In this document: positions 15,949 to 24,909 of the stretch, in pieces | Numbering within the stretch: the first letter of the stretch is position 1 | Layout: every line of letters begins with the position of its first letter | Origin: Blastocatellia bacterium UBA7656 | GTDB lineage: Bacteria > Acidobacteriota > Blastocatellia > UBA7656 | Direction of reading: 5' to 3' | Length of the DNA: 41,701 nucleotides | NCBI GenBank assembly: GCA_002483445.1 | Contig: DLHY01000050.1 | Location: forward strand, 1,853 to 43,553 | Made by a program: the position numbers and the translations under genes | Notes under the pieces: generated by a model | The model's database searches: none | What the model was told of the DNA's origin: nothing | The model's input: only the letters and a program-made list of their open reading frames with translations

Positions 15949-17106
15949 TCAACCGAGCGCGCGGATAATTCGGCCTGCGGCAGCTTCGAGCATCTCGTCT
16001 TCGCGGGCGAAGCACAACCGCATGTACGTGTCTTCTTCAGGCTCATCCATAAACGCGCTCCCCGGAACTCCGGCCACTCCTGCCTCGCGAATGAGAAACT
16101 CGTTCAACTCAATCGAGTCCTCGAACCGCTCAGGTATCCGCGTCCATATGTAAAACGTCGAGCGCGACGGATAAACCTGAAAGCCTGTCCGCTCAAGCGC
16201 GTCGCACAGTACACGGCGCTTGCGCGCGAATTCCTTTCTAAGAGTGTCGTAGTAGCCCGGTATGTGAAGCAGCACACGCGAGAGCGCGTGTTGCAGAGGC
16301 GTCGGAGTGCAGACGTAGTAAATGTTTCCAAGCGCGCTCAGTTGGTTGACCAGTTCTCCCGGCCCGCAGAGATAACCGAGCCTCCAGCCCGAAACAGCCC
16401 ACGACTTTGAAAAAGAATTTACCGTTATAGTCCGCTCGAACGCGCCCGGAAGCGATGCCGTCGAGATATGATCCTCCGCTTCAAGCGTGAAGTGTTCGTA
16501 TACTTCGTCCGAAATGATCAGCAGATCGAATTCTTCTGCGATATTGATGATCGCCTGAAGCTCGTCGCGGGTGAACACGCGGCCCGTCGGATTGGCGGGC
16601 GAACTGACGATGATGGCTTTGAGCGGATAGCGCGCGCGATCTTTTCCCTCGCGACATACGCGACGAAGTTCATCCGTATCCAAAGCGAGATCATCGCCGT
16701 GAAGACGGACGACATCGACGCGGGCTTCGCAGGTTTCGAGCGTGCGTTTGTGATAAGGGTAGTAAGGTTCGAATACGACAGCCGACCCTCCGCGCAGGTA
16801 AGTGTGAGCAGTGATGATGAGTCCGCCTGTCGCTCCGGGCGTGATGATGAGTTCCAAAGGCCGCTTGTCCGCATCGACCGAGACGCTGTTATATATCTTG
16901 ATTTTTTCCGCGACTGCGCGGCGAAGCTCTTCGACGCCTTCGAAGAAGCTGTAGGAATTAAGCCCCGACGCCACTACCTGATTGAGAGCCTCGGCGAGCG
17001 CCGTGTGGATGGGGATTTCGTTTTGCCCCTGCACTAGATTTCCGCTGGGCGGTATGAGACGGGCTATCTGGCGGATGTCCGGTTGCTGCCTTTTTACTGT
17101 CTGCAA
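15949..17106 (-). CDS. PLP-dependent aminotransferase, class I/II
   Basis: A fold-type I aminotransferase of 385 aa in the aspartate/aromatic aminotransferase superfamily. Recognisable parts are PGATGGL (phosphate-binding loop), SSPANPTGRVFTRDEL, IISDEVYEHF with the PLP-pyridine Asp, NSFSKSWAVSGWRLGY with the Schiff-base Lys, and LCFAREDEM near the end with the substrate-carboxylate Arg region. The substrate cannot be fixed from sequence alone. Translation begins at TTG 17106 behind SD ggaggt with 6-nt spacing. It follows the efflux operon on the same strand by 132 nt, but has no evident functional tie to it. Confidence 0.88.
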   Translation of the reverse strand: MQTVKRQQPDIRQIARLIPPSGNLVQGQNEIPIHTALAEALNQVVASGLNSYSFFEGVEELRRAVAEKIKIYNSVSVDADKRPLELIITPGATGGLIITAHTYLRGGSAVVFEPYYPYHKRTLETCEARVDVVRLHGDDLALDTDELRRVCREGKDRARYPLKAIIVSSPANPTGRVFTRDELQAIINIAEEFDLLIISDEVYEHFTLEAEDHISTASLPGAFERTITVNSFSKSWAVSGWRLGYLCGPGELVNQLSALGNIYYVCTPTPLQHALSRVLLHIPGYYDTLRKEFARKRRVLCDALERTGFQVYPSRSTFYIWTRIPERFEDSIELNEFLIREAGVAGVPGSAFMDEPEEDTYMRLCFAREDEMLEAAAGRIIRALG

Positions 17107-17238
17107 TTTCTACCTCCGTTATTCGGGCATGAATGCGAGTCGCCGCTTGCTCGAACGAACTGAGAATGGTAAAGGCCGCGCCTGATGACTGTCAAGGTAG
17201 GCCGCGAAAGGCTTCGATCTGCGACGGGCATTTCGCTG

Positions 17239-18984
17239 TCATCGTCCCGAATGAGGCGAGCGAATCTCCACGTTCGCTGATGTAAGAGTCGTTCCCATAA
17301 CACGATTGAGTTCCGAGAGAGCTTTGTTGTAATCGGTCAAGGCTCTTAACTCGCGGCCCCGCGCCTCAGACAATGCGTTCTGTCGCTCAAGCACTAGAAA
17401 CGTCGTCGAAAGCCCGGACTCGAATCTTCGCTGCTCGCTTTCACTCTGCTTCTCGGCTGCCTCGCGCGAGGCCCGCGCCGTTTCGACTCTTCGCCTCGTG
17501 GTCTCGACCGTCTGCAAAGCGTTTCTCACTTCAACCTCGATTGACTGCTCAAGCGATTGTCTTTGCGCGCCTATCTTGCGCCTCTCGGCCACCGCCCGAC
17601 CGAGATTGCCTTCCGCCGTCCGGTTCTTCAAAGGAAAGTTGAACGATACTCCGAATCGAAGAGTGCGAAAATCATTCGAAAATAAATTTTCAAGGCTCTG
17701 ACTATACCCGCCCGTCAAAAATCCGGGCAACTGCGGATTCGATCCCGGATCAAGCGGCGGCAAACCCGCGCGCTGTGAAAGCAGATTCACGCGCTCCGTA
17801 AGCAACGCAGTCGTCGCGCCGAAAGGATTGCCCGTAGTCGAGGGCGATCCGCTCAAACCCGTAGTCGTGTAGGAAGCCACAAGATCGATCTGCGGGCGCG
17901 TCTGATTCTCGAAATACTTCACGTCCGCGCTGTTGATCTCTTTCTGCAAATCGCTCTGCGCAACCTCCGGGCGATTGGCGAGCGCCGAGCGCACCGTTTC
18001 TTCGAGCGTATAAACAGGCGCGGTCTGATCGGGCGTGTCGGTCGGGATGACAGGCCGCGCCCACTCGCTGGATTTTCTGTCGCCGAGTATCAACTGCTTC
18101 AAGGCATTTTCGGCCCGCGTGATCGAATCAATCGCCGCAAGCACGTTTTCTTTTCTTCGCTCAAGCTCGACCTCGACCGAAACGATCTCCATCGGCGCAA
18201 GAACTCCTTCCTGAACTTTTCTTCGGTTCTGCTCGATCTGCGTGCGGGCCAAATCGACCGATTCGCGGCGAATCTGCAAATCCCTCAGCGCATAAACCAG
18301 ATCCCAGTAGGCGCGCTGAACGCGGGCGATTATGTCGATGGTCTTTTGTCGAAACTGGCTGTCCGAAAGATCGAGCCTGCGCGCCGCTATGCGAATGCGA
18401 CGGCGCGAATCATCGATAGAAAAATTGCGAACTATCGGCTGGCGAATCTGAATGTTGATCGAAGTGTTGAACTGCGGATTGAGCGATGAAAACAGATTGT
18501 TCGAATTGACGCGCGAGTTGGTCATCTGCGCGTTCCACTGCGCGCCGGTCGAAAGCAACTGCTGCGCATTGAAATCGTAATTGTAAGTCCTCGTCGTCAG
18601 CGCGCCGTTCGGCCCCCCTCCGAGAATCGATCCGACAGGCACAGTCCTGTTTTCAAAAAACGAGCTTCCGCCGAGTTGAATGTCTCTCGACCCGCGCGCC
18701 GCCACGAGATCATATTGCGCCTGACTGACGTTTAATCGTTCGACTTCTATCTCGCGGTTGTTCTCAAGCGCCATCTTCACCGCATCGAAGAGAGTGAGCG
18801 CAAGCGGGCGACCCTCATCGATGCCGACTCGCTGCACATCGAGATTCTTCTCCACTGCCGTCTGTTCGACGGGCTGCTGCGCGGTGACGACTATCTGAGC
18901 CATTCCCTCGGCGGCGGTCGACGCGATCAACGCCAGCAGCAAAACGCTTCTGGATGCTTTATCGATTCTGAATGATCCTGCCAT
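17239..18984 (-). CDS. TolC-family outer-membrane efflux channel
   Basis: An exported outer-membrane factor. The signal peptide (SVLLLALIASTAAEGMAQ) is followed by two OEP repeats rich in coiled-coil sequence (about residues 60-280 and 330-560), for example ALENNREIEVERLNVSQAQY and VRSALANRPEVAQSDLQKEI. This pattern is typical of the trimeric TolC barrel and helical tunnel. At 581 aa it is longer than E. coli TolC, mainly through central loops. ATG 18984 is preferred over the adjoining GTG 18987 because aggag lies 8 nt upstream. It is the last gene of the tetR-MFP-RND-TolC operon and completes the tripartite pump. Confidence 0.9.
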   Translation of the reverse strand: MAGSFRIDKASRSVLLLALIASTAAEGMAQIVVTAQQPVEQTAVEKNLDVQRVGIDEGRPLALTLFDAVKMALENNREIEVERLNVSQAQYDLVAARGSRDIQLGGSSFFENRTVPVGSILGGGPNGALTTRTYNYDFNAQQLLSTGAQWNAQMTNSRVNSNNLFSSLNPQFNTSINIQIRQPIVRNFSIDDSRRRIRIAARRLDLSDSQFRQKTIDIIARVQRAYWDLVYALRDLQIRRESVDLARTQIEQNRRKVQEGVLAPMEIVSVEVELERRKENVLAAIDSITRAENALKQLILGDRKSSEWARPVIPTDTPDQTAPVYTLEETVRSALANRPEVAQSDLQKEINSADVKYFENQTRPQIDLVASYTTTGLSGSPSTTGNPFGATTALLTERVNLLSQRAGLPPLDPGSNPQLPGFLTGGYSQSLENLFSNDFRTLRFGVSFNFPLKNRTAEGNLGRAVAERRKIGAQRQSLEQSIEVEVRNALQTVETTRRRVETARASREAAEKQSESEQRRFESGLSTTFLVLERQNALSEARGRELRALTDYNKALSELNRVMGTTLTSANVEIRSPHSGR

Positions 18985-19010
18985 CACTTCGACTCCTCAG
19001 AAAACGTACA

Positions 19011-19027
19011 GCAGGCTGCCAGCCTGC
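19011..19027. repeat. Short REP-like palindrome between pump and channel genes
   Basis: gcaggct and agcctgc pair around a 3-nt loop, giving a 7-bp hairpin in the 101-nt gap between the RND and TolC genes. It could be a REP-like repeat or a weak attenuator. Only one copy occurs in the window. Confidence 0.35.
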
Positions 19028-19085
19028 GGGGTTTCCCATGTTCATACTTTCTGTGCGTGCGCAACCTGGCAGGTCGCGCTACATC

Positions 19086-22000
19086 TCATCGAAACAATCC
19101 GAAAAATGAAGACGTGGCGCTTGCGGCTTTGGCTCTCGCCCACTGGAGCGACCCGCGCACGCCGCTCCCGATGCGGCCCCACACAGAGGAGGCGCCGATG
19201 TCGTCAAACAATGAATAGGCCACAGGAGTCACAAGCAGCGTCAACAGCAGGCACAACGACTGCCCGCCGATGATCATAATCGCGACCGAACGACGCGAAC
19301 CCGACCCCGGCCCTGTGCCGATGGCCATCGGCACCATCCCGGCGACGAATGCAAAAGTCGTCATCAGAATCGGGCGCATCCTGTCGCGCGACGCCTGAAT
19401 GATCGCTTCATAACGCGGCATCCCATGATTGCGCCGCAGATTGTTCGTGTGATCGATCTGAAGAATCGAGTTCTTCTTCACTATCCCGAACAGCATCAGG
19501 ATTCCGATGGATGAATAAATGATCGAATAGTTCTGCCCCGTCGCAAACAGCGAGATCAGAGCGAACGGGACTGACAGCGGCAGACTCAGCAGAATCGTGA
19601 CCGGATGAATGAAGCTCTCGAACTGCGCGGCTAAAATCATGTACATCAAAAGCACAGACAATCCGAACGCGATCATAAAGCCTCGCGCCGCTTTGCCCAT
19701 CTCCTTCGAGCGTCCGGTGAATTCGGCTAGATAGCCCGGCTCCATTTTTACTTCAGGCATTCGCGCCATCAGCAATTGCATGATCTCGGAAGAAGAATGC
19801 CCGCGAGCGACGTTCGTTCCGATGACCACTTGTCGCTGTCGATTGTAGCGGTCTATCTGCGCGGGGCCTTTGCCCTGATCGAAACGAACGACATTATCCA
19901 GTCGCGCATTGCCTACCTTCGTCGAAGGCACATAAAGCTGGGCTATCTCTTCGGCGCTGTTGCGATATTTCTGATCGACTCTGAGCCGGACATCGTAGCG
20001 ATCTTCGCCGCTACGGAACGAAGAGACGACCTGCCCGCCTACCATCGTGCGAAGCGATGAAGCGATAGCGCCGACCGATACGCCCAGGTCGGCGGCCTTG
20101 TCGCGGTCGATATGCACGCGCACTTCTGGCTTGCCTTCTTCGAGCGTGGTATCAACGTCGACTGCGCCGGACGTTTCGCGAAGGATCGAGGTGACGCGAT
20201 CCGAATAGTCGCGCAATTTGCTGAGGTCAGGGCCGCGAATGATGAATGTCACGTCCGCATTCGAGAATCCGCCTCCTGAAAAATTCGATGGCACCTGAAC
20301 CGCTGGGTGAACATCTTTGTACTGGCCGAGCCATTCGCGGGCTATGCCCATCAACTGCTGTTGCGTGTAAGGGCGCTGCTCCATCGGCACAAGCTCGAAA
20401 AAAATCGAAGCGCGATTGACTCTCTGTTGCGTGTCTCCGCCTACGGTCGTGATTGCGTGCTGAATCATCCCGGCGGGAAGATCATTCTTCATACGCGATG
20501 CGATCTCCTGCACAAGCCGGTCGGTTTCTTCAAGCGCGGTGCCTTCGGGCAATCGCAAAGTGACTTCCATCTGCGACTGATCGTCGGTCGGCAGAAAGTC
20601 CTTGCCGATTCTCTGGAACAGCCATCCCGAAGAGAGCGTCACCAGAAGCGCAATCACCATGATCGCCCAGCGATAAGCGAGCGACCATTTCAGCATCGCC
20701 GTGTACGGGCGATCTATCGCGCGATAGAGCAGCGTCTCCTTCGAGCTTTTGCCTTTTTTTGGCTTGAGGAATCGCGCCGAAAGCATTGGAGTGAGAGTGA
20801 AGCTCACAAAGAGCGAAACCAGAATGGCGAAAGCCGTAGTCCAGCCGAACCCGCGCATGAATCGGCCCGACATCGAAGTCATGAAAGCCAGCGGCAAAAA
20901 TATGATCACAAGCGAAAAGGTCGTCGCCATCACTGCAAGGCCCACATCGCGCGTGGCCTCGCGCGCGGCCTCTTTCGCGGGCATCCCTTTGTCTTCCATG
21001 AAGTGATAAGTATTTTCGAGGATCACTATCGCGTCATCGATGACAATTCCGATGCACAGCACAAGAGCGAGCATCGTGATGTTGTTGAGCGTGAAATCCA
21101 TCTGGTACATCAGCGCATAAGTTGCGATGATCGAAGTCGGAATTGCAAGACTCGATATGAGAGTAGAGCGCAGATCGCGCATGAAGACGAAGACTATCAG
21201 AGCGGCGAACAGCGACCCCAGCAGCAGGTGTTCCTGCACGGCTTCGAACGAGCCTTTGATGAATGTGGATTGATCCTTTACGACCTGGATTTTGAAATCC
21301 GAGGCCAGAGTTTTTTCAATCTGCGCGAGCCGTTCCTTGACCCCATCGACGACCTGAACCGTGTTCGTGCCGGACTGCTTGCGAATCTCAAGCATGATGG
21401 CCTGCTCGCCGTCGAGTCGCGCTATGGTTCGCGGCTCTTCAACGCCGTCTTCGACGAATCCTATATCGCGCACGCGAACCGGAGCGCCGCCGATGCTCGC
21501 CAGTATTACGTTGTTGAACTCTTCGACCTTCTCAATGCGGCCAAGCGTGCGAAGTATGAGTTCGCGCTCTCCCTGATCGATTCGACCGCCCGGTATCTCG
21601 ACGTTTTGCGCGCCGAGTGACGCGCGCACCTGATCGATGCTGAGGTTGTAGGAGCGGAGCTTTTGCGGATCGAGATAAATCTGAATCTCGCGCTTGCGGT
21701 CGCCGATGAATCGAACCTGCCCGACGCCTGAAAGCGATTCGATATTCTGTTTGATCTGTTTGTCGACTATTTCGGTGATTTCTCTGAGGCTGCGCCTTGA
21801 CGAAACGGCAAGCGACATCACAGGTGTCGCATCCACGTCGAGCTTTTCGATAACAGGCGGGTCTATGTCTTCAGGCAATTCCCTAAGCACGCGATTGACG
21901 CGATCTCGCACATCCTGCGCGGCGTCGGCTGTCGGACGTTCCAGCACGAAGGTGATGAAGACCTGCGAGACGCCTTCCGCCGAAGTCGAGCGCAACTCAT

Positions 22001-22235
22001 CTATGCCTTCGATGGTATTTACCGCTTCCTCGATCTTCTTGGTGATTTCAGTCTCGATCTCTTCAGGCGACGCCCCCGGCAGCACAGTCGTAATGGTGAC
22101 GGTAGGGAACTGAACTTTAGGGAAGAGGTCTACGCCCAGATTGAGGTAGGCATACCCGCCCACCACAAGCAGCGACAGTCCGAGCATAGTTGTGAAAACC
22201 GGACGACGTATGCAAATTTCAGCAAGCTTCTGCAT
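19086..22235 (-). CDS. RND multidrug efflux pump, HAE1 family
   Basis: An inner-membrane proton-driven exporter of 1049 aa, full length for AcrB-type proteins. It starts MQKLAEICIRRPVFTTMLG, typical of HAE1 pumps, with a large periplasmic loop after TM1. TM4 keeps the paired aspartates needed for proton relay (GIVIDDAIVILENTYHFMED), and IVKKNSILQIDH provides the TM10 lysine. A second periplasmic loop and a C-terminal TM cluster follow. An SD (agagag) precedes the start. It lies between its membrane fusion protein and TolC partner; TetR upstream suggests substrate-induced expression. Substrates are unknown; drugs, bile-like compounds or solvents are typical of the family. Confidence 0.95.
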   Translation of the reverse strand: MQKLAEICIRRPVFTTMLGLSLLVVGGYAYLNLGVDLFPKVQFPTVTITTVLPGASPEEIETEITKKIEEAVNTIEGIDELRSTSAEGVSQVFITFVLERPTADAAQDVRDRVNRVLRELPEDIDPPVIEKLDVDATPVMSLAVSSRRSLREITEIVDKQIKQNIESLSGVGQVRFIGDRKREIQIYLDPQKLRSYNLSIDQVRASLGAQNVEIPGGRIDQGERELILRTLGRIEKVEEFNNVILASIGGAPVRVRDIGFVEDGVEEPRTIARLDGEQAIMLEIRKQSGTNTVQVVDGVKERLAQIEKTLASDFKIQVVKDQSTFIKGSFEAVQEHLLLGSLFAALIVFVFMRDLRSTLISSLAIPTSIIATYALMYQMDFTLNNITMLALVLCIGIVIDDAIVILENTYHFMEDKGMPAKEAAREATRDVGLAVMATTFSLVIIFLPLAFMTSMSGRFMRGFGWTTAFAILVSLFVSFTLTPMLSARFLKPKKGKSSKETLLYRAIDRPYTAMLKWSLAYRWAIMVIALLVTLSSGWLFQRIGKDFLPTDDQSQMEVTLRLPEGTALEETDRLVQEIASRMKNDLPAGMIQHAITTVGGDTQQRVNRASIFFELVPMEQRPYTQQQLMGIAREWLGQYKDVHPAVQVPSNFSGGGFSNADVTFIIRGPDLSKLRDYSDRVTSILRETSGAVDVDTTLEEGKPEVRVHIDRDKAADLGVSVGAIASSLRTMVGGQVVSSFRSGEDRYDVRLRVDQKYRNSAEEIAQLYVPSTKVGNARLDNVVRFDQGKGPAQIDRYNRQRQVVIGTNVARGHSSSEIMQLLMARMPEVKMEPGYLAEFTGRSKEMGKAARGFMIAFGLSVLLMYMILAAQFESFIHPVTILLSLPLSVPFALISLFATGQNYSIIYSSIGILMLFGIVKKNSILQIDHTNNLRRNHGMPRYEAIIQASRDRMRPILMTTFAFVAGMVPMAIGTGPGSGSRRSVAIMIIGGQSLCLLLTLLVTPVAYSLFDDIGASSVWGRIGSGVRGSLQWARAKAASATSSFFGLFR

Positions 22236-22248
22236 GTTTGAACCTCTC

Positions 22249-22319
22249 TGTTAGGTGATGGGTGATGGGTGATGGGAATAATGCAACCCATCACCTAACC
22301 CCCATCACCCATCACCCAC
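22249..22319. repeat. Heptanucleotide repeat (GGTGATG x3), copy 2, with inverted partner
   Basis: Three ggtgatg heptads (22254-22274) are followed after a short spacer by complementary cccatca/cccatcaccc units (22287-22318), so the element can fold back on itself. The first 28 nt are identical to the copy at 8398. It fills the 87-nt gap between the fusion-protein and pump genes. Confidence 0.85.
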
Positions 22320-22322
22320 TTC

Positions 22323-23534
22323 TTAGCTCACGGGCGCGGACACAGTCGCCCCGTCCTGAAGTTTATCGGTTTGAGAGGTGATCACTCTCTCGCCGACCTT
22401 GACGCCTTCTACGACCTCGACCATCGCGCCGTCGCGCACGCCGAGTTTGACCAGTCGTTCGGCGGCCTGATTCCCGGCCACGACGAATATCTTGTTGATC
22501 CCGGCTATCGAGACGACGGCTTTTTCAGGAACCATCAACGCGACGCCTTCTTTGTCCGAAACTATCTGAGCGCGGGCGAACATCCCCGGCTTGAGCTTGC
22601 CCGCGGGGTTTCGGATCTCCGCTTCGGCGATCAGAGAGCGACTCTTTTCATCGACCGAAGGATTGATGCGGCGAATCTTTCCCTGAAACTGCTGATCCGC
22701 GAAAGCATCTACATTGAGCGAAACGCTCATCCCTCGCGCGATGATCGCCGCGAATGATTCAGGTATCTCAAGTCGAAGTCGCAGCGGGTTTATCTGAACG
22801 ATAGTGGCGATGGGTTTTCCGGGCTGAAGGTACTCGCCGCGCGAGGCCAGCTTTTCTTTCACTACGCCATTGATCGGCGAGATGATATCAGTGTCGCTCA
22901 ATTGTTTTTTTGCCAGCGCCAGTTGAGCGCGCTTTTCTTCTATGGCTGCTTCGAGGTTGCGGACATTTTCAAGCGCAGCTTCGTAACGGGCTTCCGCCTG
23001 CTCGAAGGCTCTGCGATAAACGTCGAACTGCTGACGGGAGATGTCGCCCTTATCGACGAGCGTCTGCGCCGCATCCCAGTCATATCGAGCGCGGTCCAGG
23101 GCAGATTTGGCAGCGCGCACATCGGGCTGTTTCTGAGGATCGATTTTCTCGCCTGCTCTGACACCGAGTTTGGCTTCGGCCTGACGGAGTGCGGCTTCCT
23201 GCTGATCGGCGCGAAAGCGAAGCTCACGCGGATCGAGTCGGGCGATAACCTGTCCCTGTCGAACGACGGTGCCGACATCGACGGTTATATCATCGAGGTT
23301 TCCTGAAAGCTGACTTGAAACAGTCACATCGTCCTGGGCTTCTAGCGAGCCTACCACTTCGAGGCTCCGCCGCATATTGCGCTCGACGACCTGCGCGGTC
23401 GATACCTCGATTATCTGAGCAGAGATTTCCTCCCTGTTATTCGCATTCGCCGCTTGTTCCTGTTTCCCGCTCGAACAGGCTGAAATCAATACCAGGAGAG
23501 AGAGGGGGAGAATCTTAAAGCCAAGTTTGATCAT
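22323..23534 (-). CDS. RND periplasmic membrane fusion protein (lipoprotein)
   Basis: A HlyD/AcrA-family adaptor linking the RND pump to the TolC channel. It has a lipoprotein signal with lipobox LISAC. The lipoyl half-motifs are SLEAQDDVTVSSQLSGNLDD and DTDIISPINGVVKEKLASRG. Between them lies a coiled-coil hairpin (about residues 110-200), followed by beta-barrel and membrane-proximal domains (PLRLRLEIPESFAAI, GLxKPGMFARAQIV-like). ATG 23534 is preferred over TTG 23561: it is preceded by aaagga and gives a cleaner lipoprotein signal. It is the second gene of the operon. Confidence 0.93.
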   Translation of the reverse strand: MIKLGFKILPLSLLVLISACSSGKQEQAANANNREEISAQIIEVSTAQVVERNMRRSLEVVGSLEAQDDVTVSSQLSGNLDDITVDVGTVVRQGQVIARLDPRELRFRADQQEAALRQAEAKLGVRAGEKIDPQKQPDVRAAKSALDRARYDWDAAQTLVDKGDISRQQFDVYRRAFEQAEARYEAALENVRNLEAAIEEKRAQLALAKKQLSDTDIISPINGVVKEKLASRGEYLQPGKPIATIVQINPLRLRLEIPESFAAIIARGMSVSLNVDAFADQQFQGKIRRINPSVDEKSRSLIAEAEIRNPAGKLKPGMFARAQIVSDKEGVALMVPEKAVVSIAGINKIFVVAGNQAAERLVKLGVRDGAMVEVVEGVKVGERVITSQTDKLQDGATVSAPVS

Positions 23535-23572
23535 CAACAGAAACCATCCTTTATCAATCAACGTCTGAATGT

Positions 23573-24223
23573 TTACTTTGCGGTGTCCTTGCGGATGCCT
23601 TCGAGGAAAATGTCAACGAAGCTTTCGGCCATGTGTTTGTTTGAAAGTTTGAGATCATCGCAGCTTGTGTTCTTGTAGATCACTCGCACCTGTGCGTGAA
23701 ATAAAATCATGCCGACGAAGGCGCGCGAGCAGACTTTCGGATCGACCGAGCGGAAAGCGCGGTCTGCGATGCGCTGCTTGATGTATCTAAGCACCGAGTT
23801 GCGGATTTCCTGCGCGGTCGATTGAAAAAACATCTCGGCCAGTTCATGCCCTTCGAGTGCGCTGAACATCAGCAGGCGCATAAGAGTCGGGTCTGCGATG
23901 TGAGAGTCGAGCATTTCGAGAGCCAGAGAGCCGAAAAAAGCGCGGTCATCTTTGCGGCTGGCGGCTTCTTTCAACCGCTCCTGAACGCGCTGGCTGTTCT
24001 GGCGGGTCTTGTAATCGATTATGGCCGAGTAGAGCGCGCGCTTGTTGGGGAAGTGGCGAAAGATGATGGCTTCGCTCACTCCCACGCTATCGGCTATCTC
24101 TTTGGTTGTCGTCCCGTTGAAACCCTTTTGCGAAAAAAGCTCCGCCGAGATATTGACTATCTGTCGGCGGCGATCCTCGCCCGTCATCCTCGCCTGCGTC
24201 TTGTTCGTCGCGGTTGATCCCAT
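23573..24223 (-). CDS. TetR-family regulator of the efflux operon
   Basis: A 216-residue repressor. The N-terminal helix-turn-helix is classical (RRRQIVNISAELFSQKGFNG, TTTKEIADSVGVSEAIIFRH, FPNKRALYSAIIDYK). The C-terminal helices form the ligand-binding and dimerisation domain. ATG 24223 is chosen because SD ggaggag stands directly before it and the longer frame from 24262 would begin inside the palindromic operator. It is the first gene of the tetR-MFP-RND-TolC unit and most likely represses its own operon, releasing DNA when a pump substrate binds. Confidence 0.93.
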   Translation of the reverse strand: MGSTATNKTQARMTGEDRRRQIVNISAELFSQKGFNGTTTKEIADSVGVSEAIIFRHFPNKRALYSAIIDYKTRQNSQRVQERLKEAASRKDDRAFFGSLALEMLDSHIADPTLMRLLMFSALEGHELAEMFFQSTAQEIRNSVLRYIKQRIADRAFRSVDPKVCSRAFVGMILFHAQVRVIYKNTSCDDLKLSNKHMAESFVDIFLEGIRKDTAK

Positions 24224-24243
24224 GCTCTCCTCCAAAAAAACTA

Positions 24244-24257
24244 AGTAAGTATTTACT
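24244..24257. promoter_or_regulatory. Probable TetR operator
   Basis: An inverted repeat, agtaa-gtat-ttact, lies 21-34 nt upstream of the TetR start in otherwise unremarkable leader sequence. Its AT-rich arms match the style of TetR-family autoregulatory sites next to RND pumps. Binding here would block transcription of the whole operon. Confidence 0.6.
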
Positions 24258-24376
24258 AACATACAAAACCCGCGTGCGCAATGGTATTGGCGAACGAGAT
24301 GTATGGTCAGAGTGCAGATTGTAGTTTTGCATATCCTTTACATAAATCATCCGCCGTAGCCTCGCACACCTTCGAG

Positions 24377-24404
24377 CTTGATCTAATCAAGTGATCCATA
24401 TACT
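24377..24404 (+). promoter_or_regulatory. Putative promoter with palindrome before the 3-TM protein gene
   Basis: The palindrome cttgat-cta-atcaag (24377-24391) is followed by TATACT at 24399-24404, a good -10 match; ttgatc at 24378 could be a -35 but the spacing is short (15). If it is a promoter, the gene cannot start at 24391, which supports ATG 24448. Confidence 0.4.
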
Positions 24405-24447
24405 ATTGCCCAGCCTTCATAAGCACAGCCCCGTTAGTGATACTGTT

Positions 24448-24864
24448 ATGGATATGGATGCCAAACACACACATCTGGAAATGATTCAGGGAGTCGTAAA
24501 TCGTCTTTCGAATAATTCCTTTTTGCTCAAGGGATGGTCTGTCGTTCTCGTTTCCGGATTGTTCGCTCTGGCTGCAAAAGACACTAAACCGCTTTTTGTC
24601 TATATAGCCTATTTCCCGTGTATAGTGTTCTGGCTTTTAGATGGCTACTTTCTCTGGCAGGAGCGATTGTTCAGAGCGTTGTACGACAAAGTGCGCGGCC
24701 TTCCCCCGGAGAAAATTGATTACTCGATGGACACTTCCGATGCGGCTGCAACTGTGAAGACGTGGATTCATGCCGTGATGTCGAAGACGTTGATAATGTT
24801 CCACGGGGCTGTCTTATTAACGATCATCATCGTGATGGTTGCGCTGGTGTACTACAAAGGGTGA
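24448..24864 (+). CDS. Small membrane protein with about three TM segments
   Basis: A 138-residue protein starting MDMDAKHTHLEMIQ. A short amphipathic N-terminal helix (MIQGVVNRLSNNSFLLKGW) leads into two closely spaced TM segments (SVVLVSGLFALAAKD and FVYIAYFPCIVFWLLDGYFL). After a cytoplasmic-looking stretch (ERLFRALYDKVRGLPPEKID) comes a C-terminal TM (TLIMFHGAVLLTIIIVMVAL). It belongs to no family I can name with certainty; the paired-TM layout recalls SLATT-type predicted pore effectors. It converges on the ATPase-LRR gene with 45 nt between stops. A functional tie with the TIR/ATPase operon is possible but rests on position only. The start at 24391 is disfavoured because a promoter-like TATACT overlaps it. 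Confidence 0.65.
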   Translation: MDMDAKHTHLEMIQGVVNRLSNNSFLLKGWSVVLVSGLFALAAKDTKPLFVYIAYFPCIVFWLLDGYFLWQERLFRALYDKVRGLPPEKIDYSMDTSDAAATVKTWIHAVMSKTLIMFHGAVLLTIIIVMVALVYYKG

Positions 24865-24909
24865 TCGGCGACAATCAATCCTCATTATCTCTGATGAAGA
24901 AAAGATTTC

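Noticed and set aside
20307..21620. Long open frame of 437 codons opposite the RND pump gene
   Set aside because: It is the complement of an intact conserved RND gene with high GC; the protein is Arg/His-rich and meaningless.
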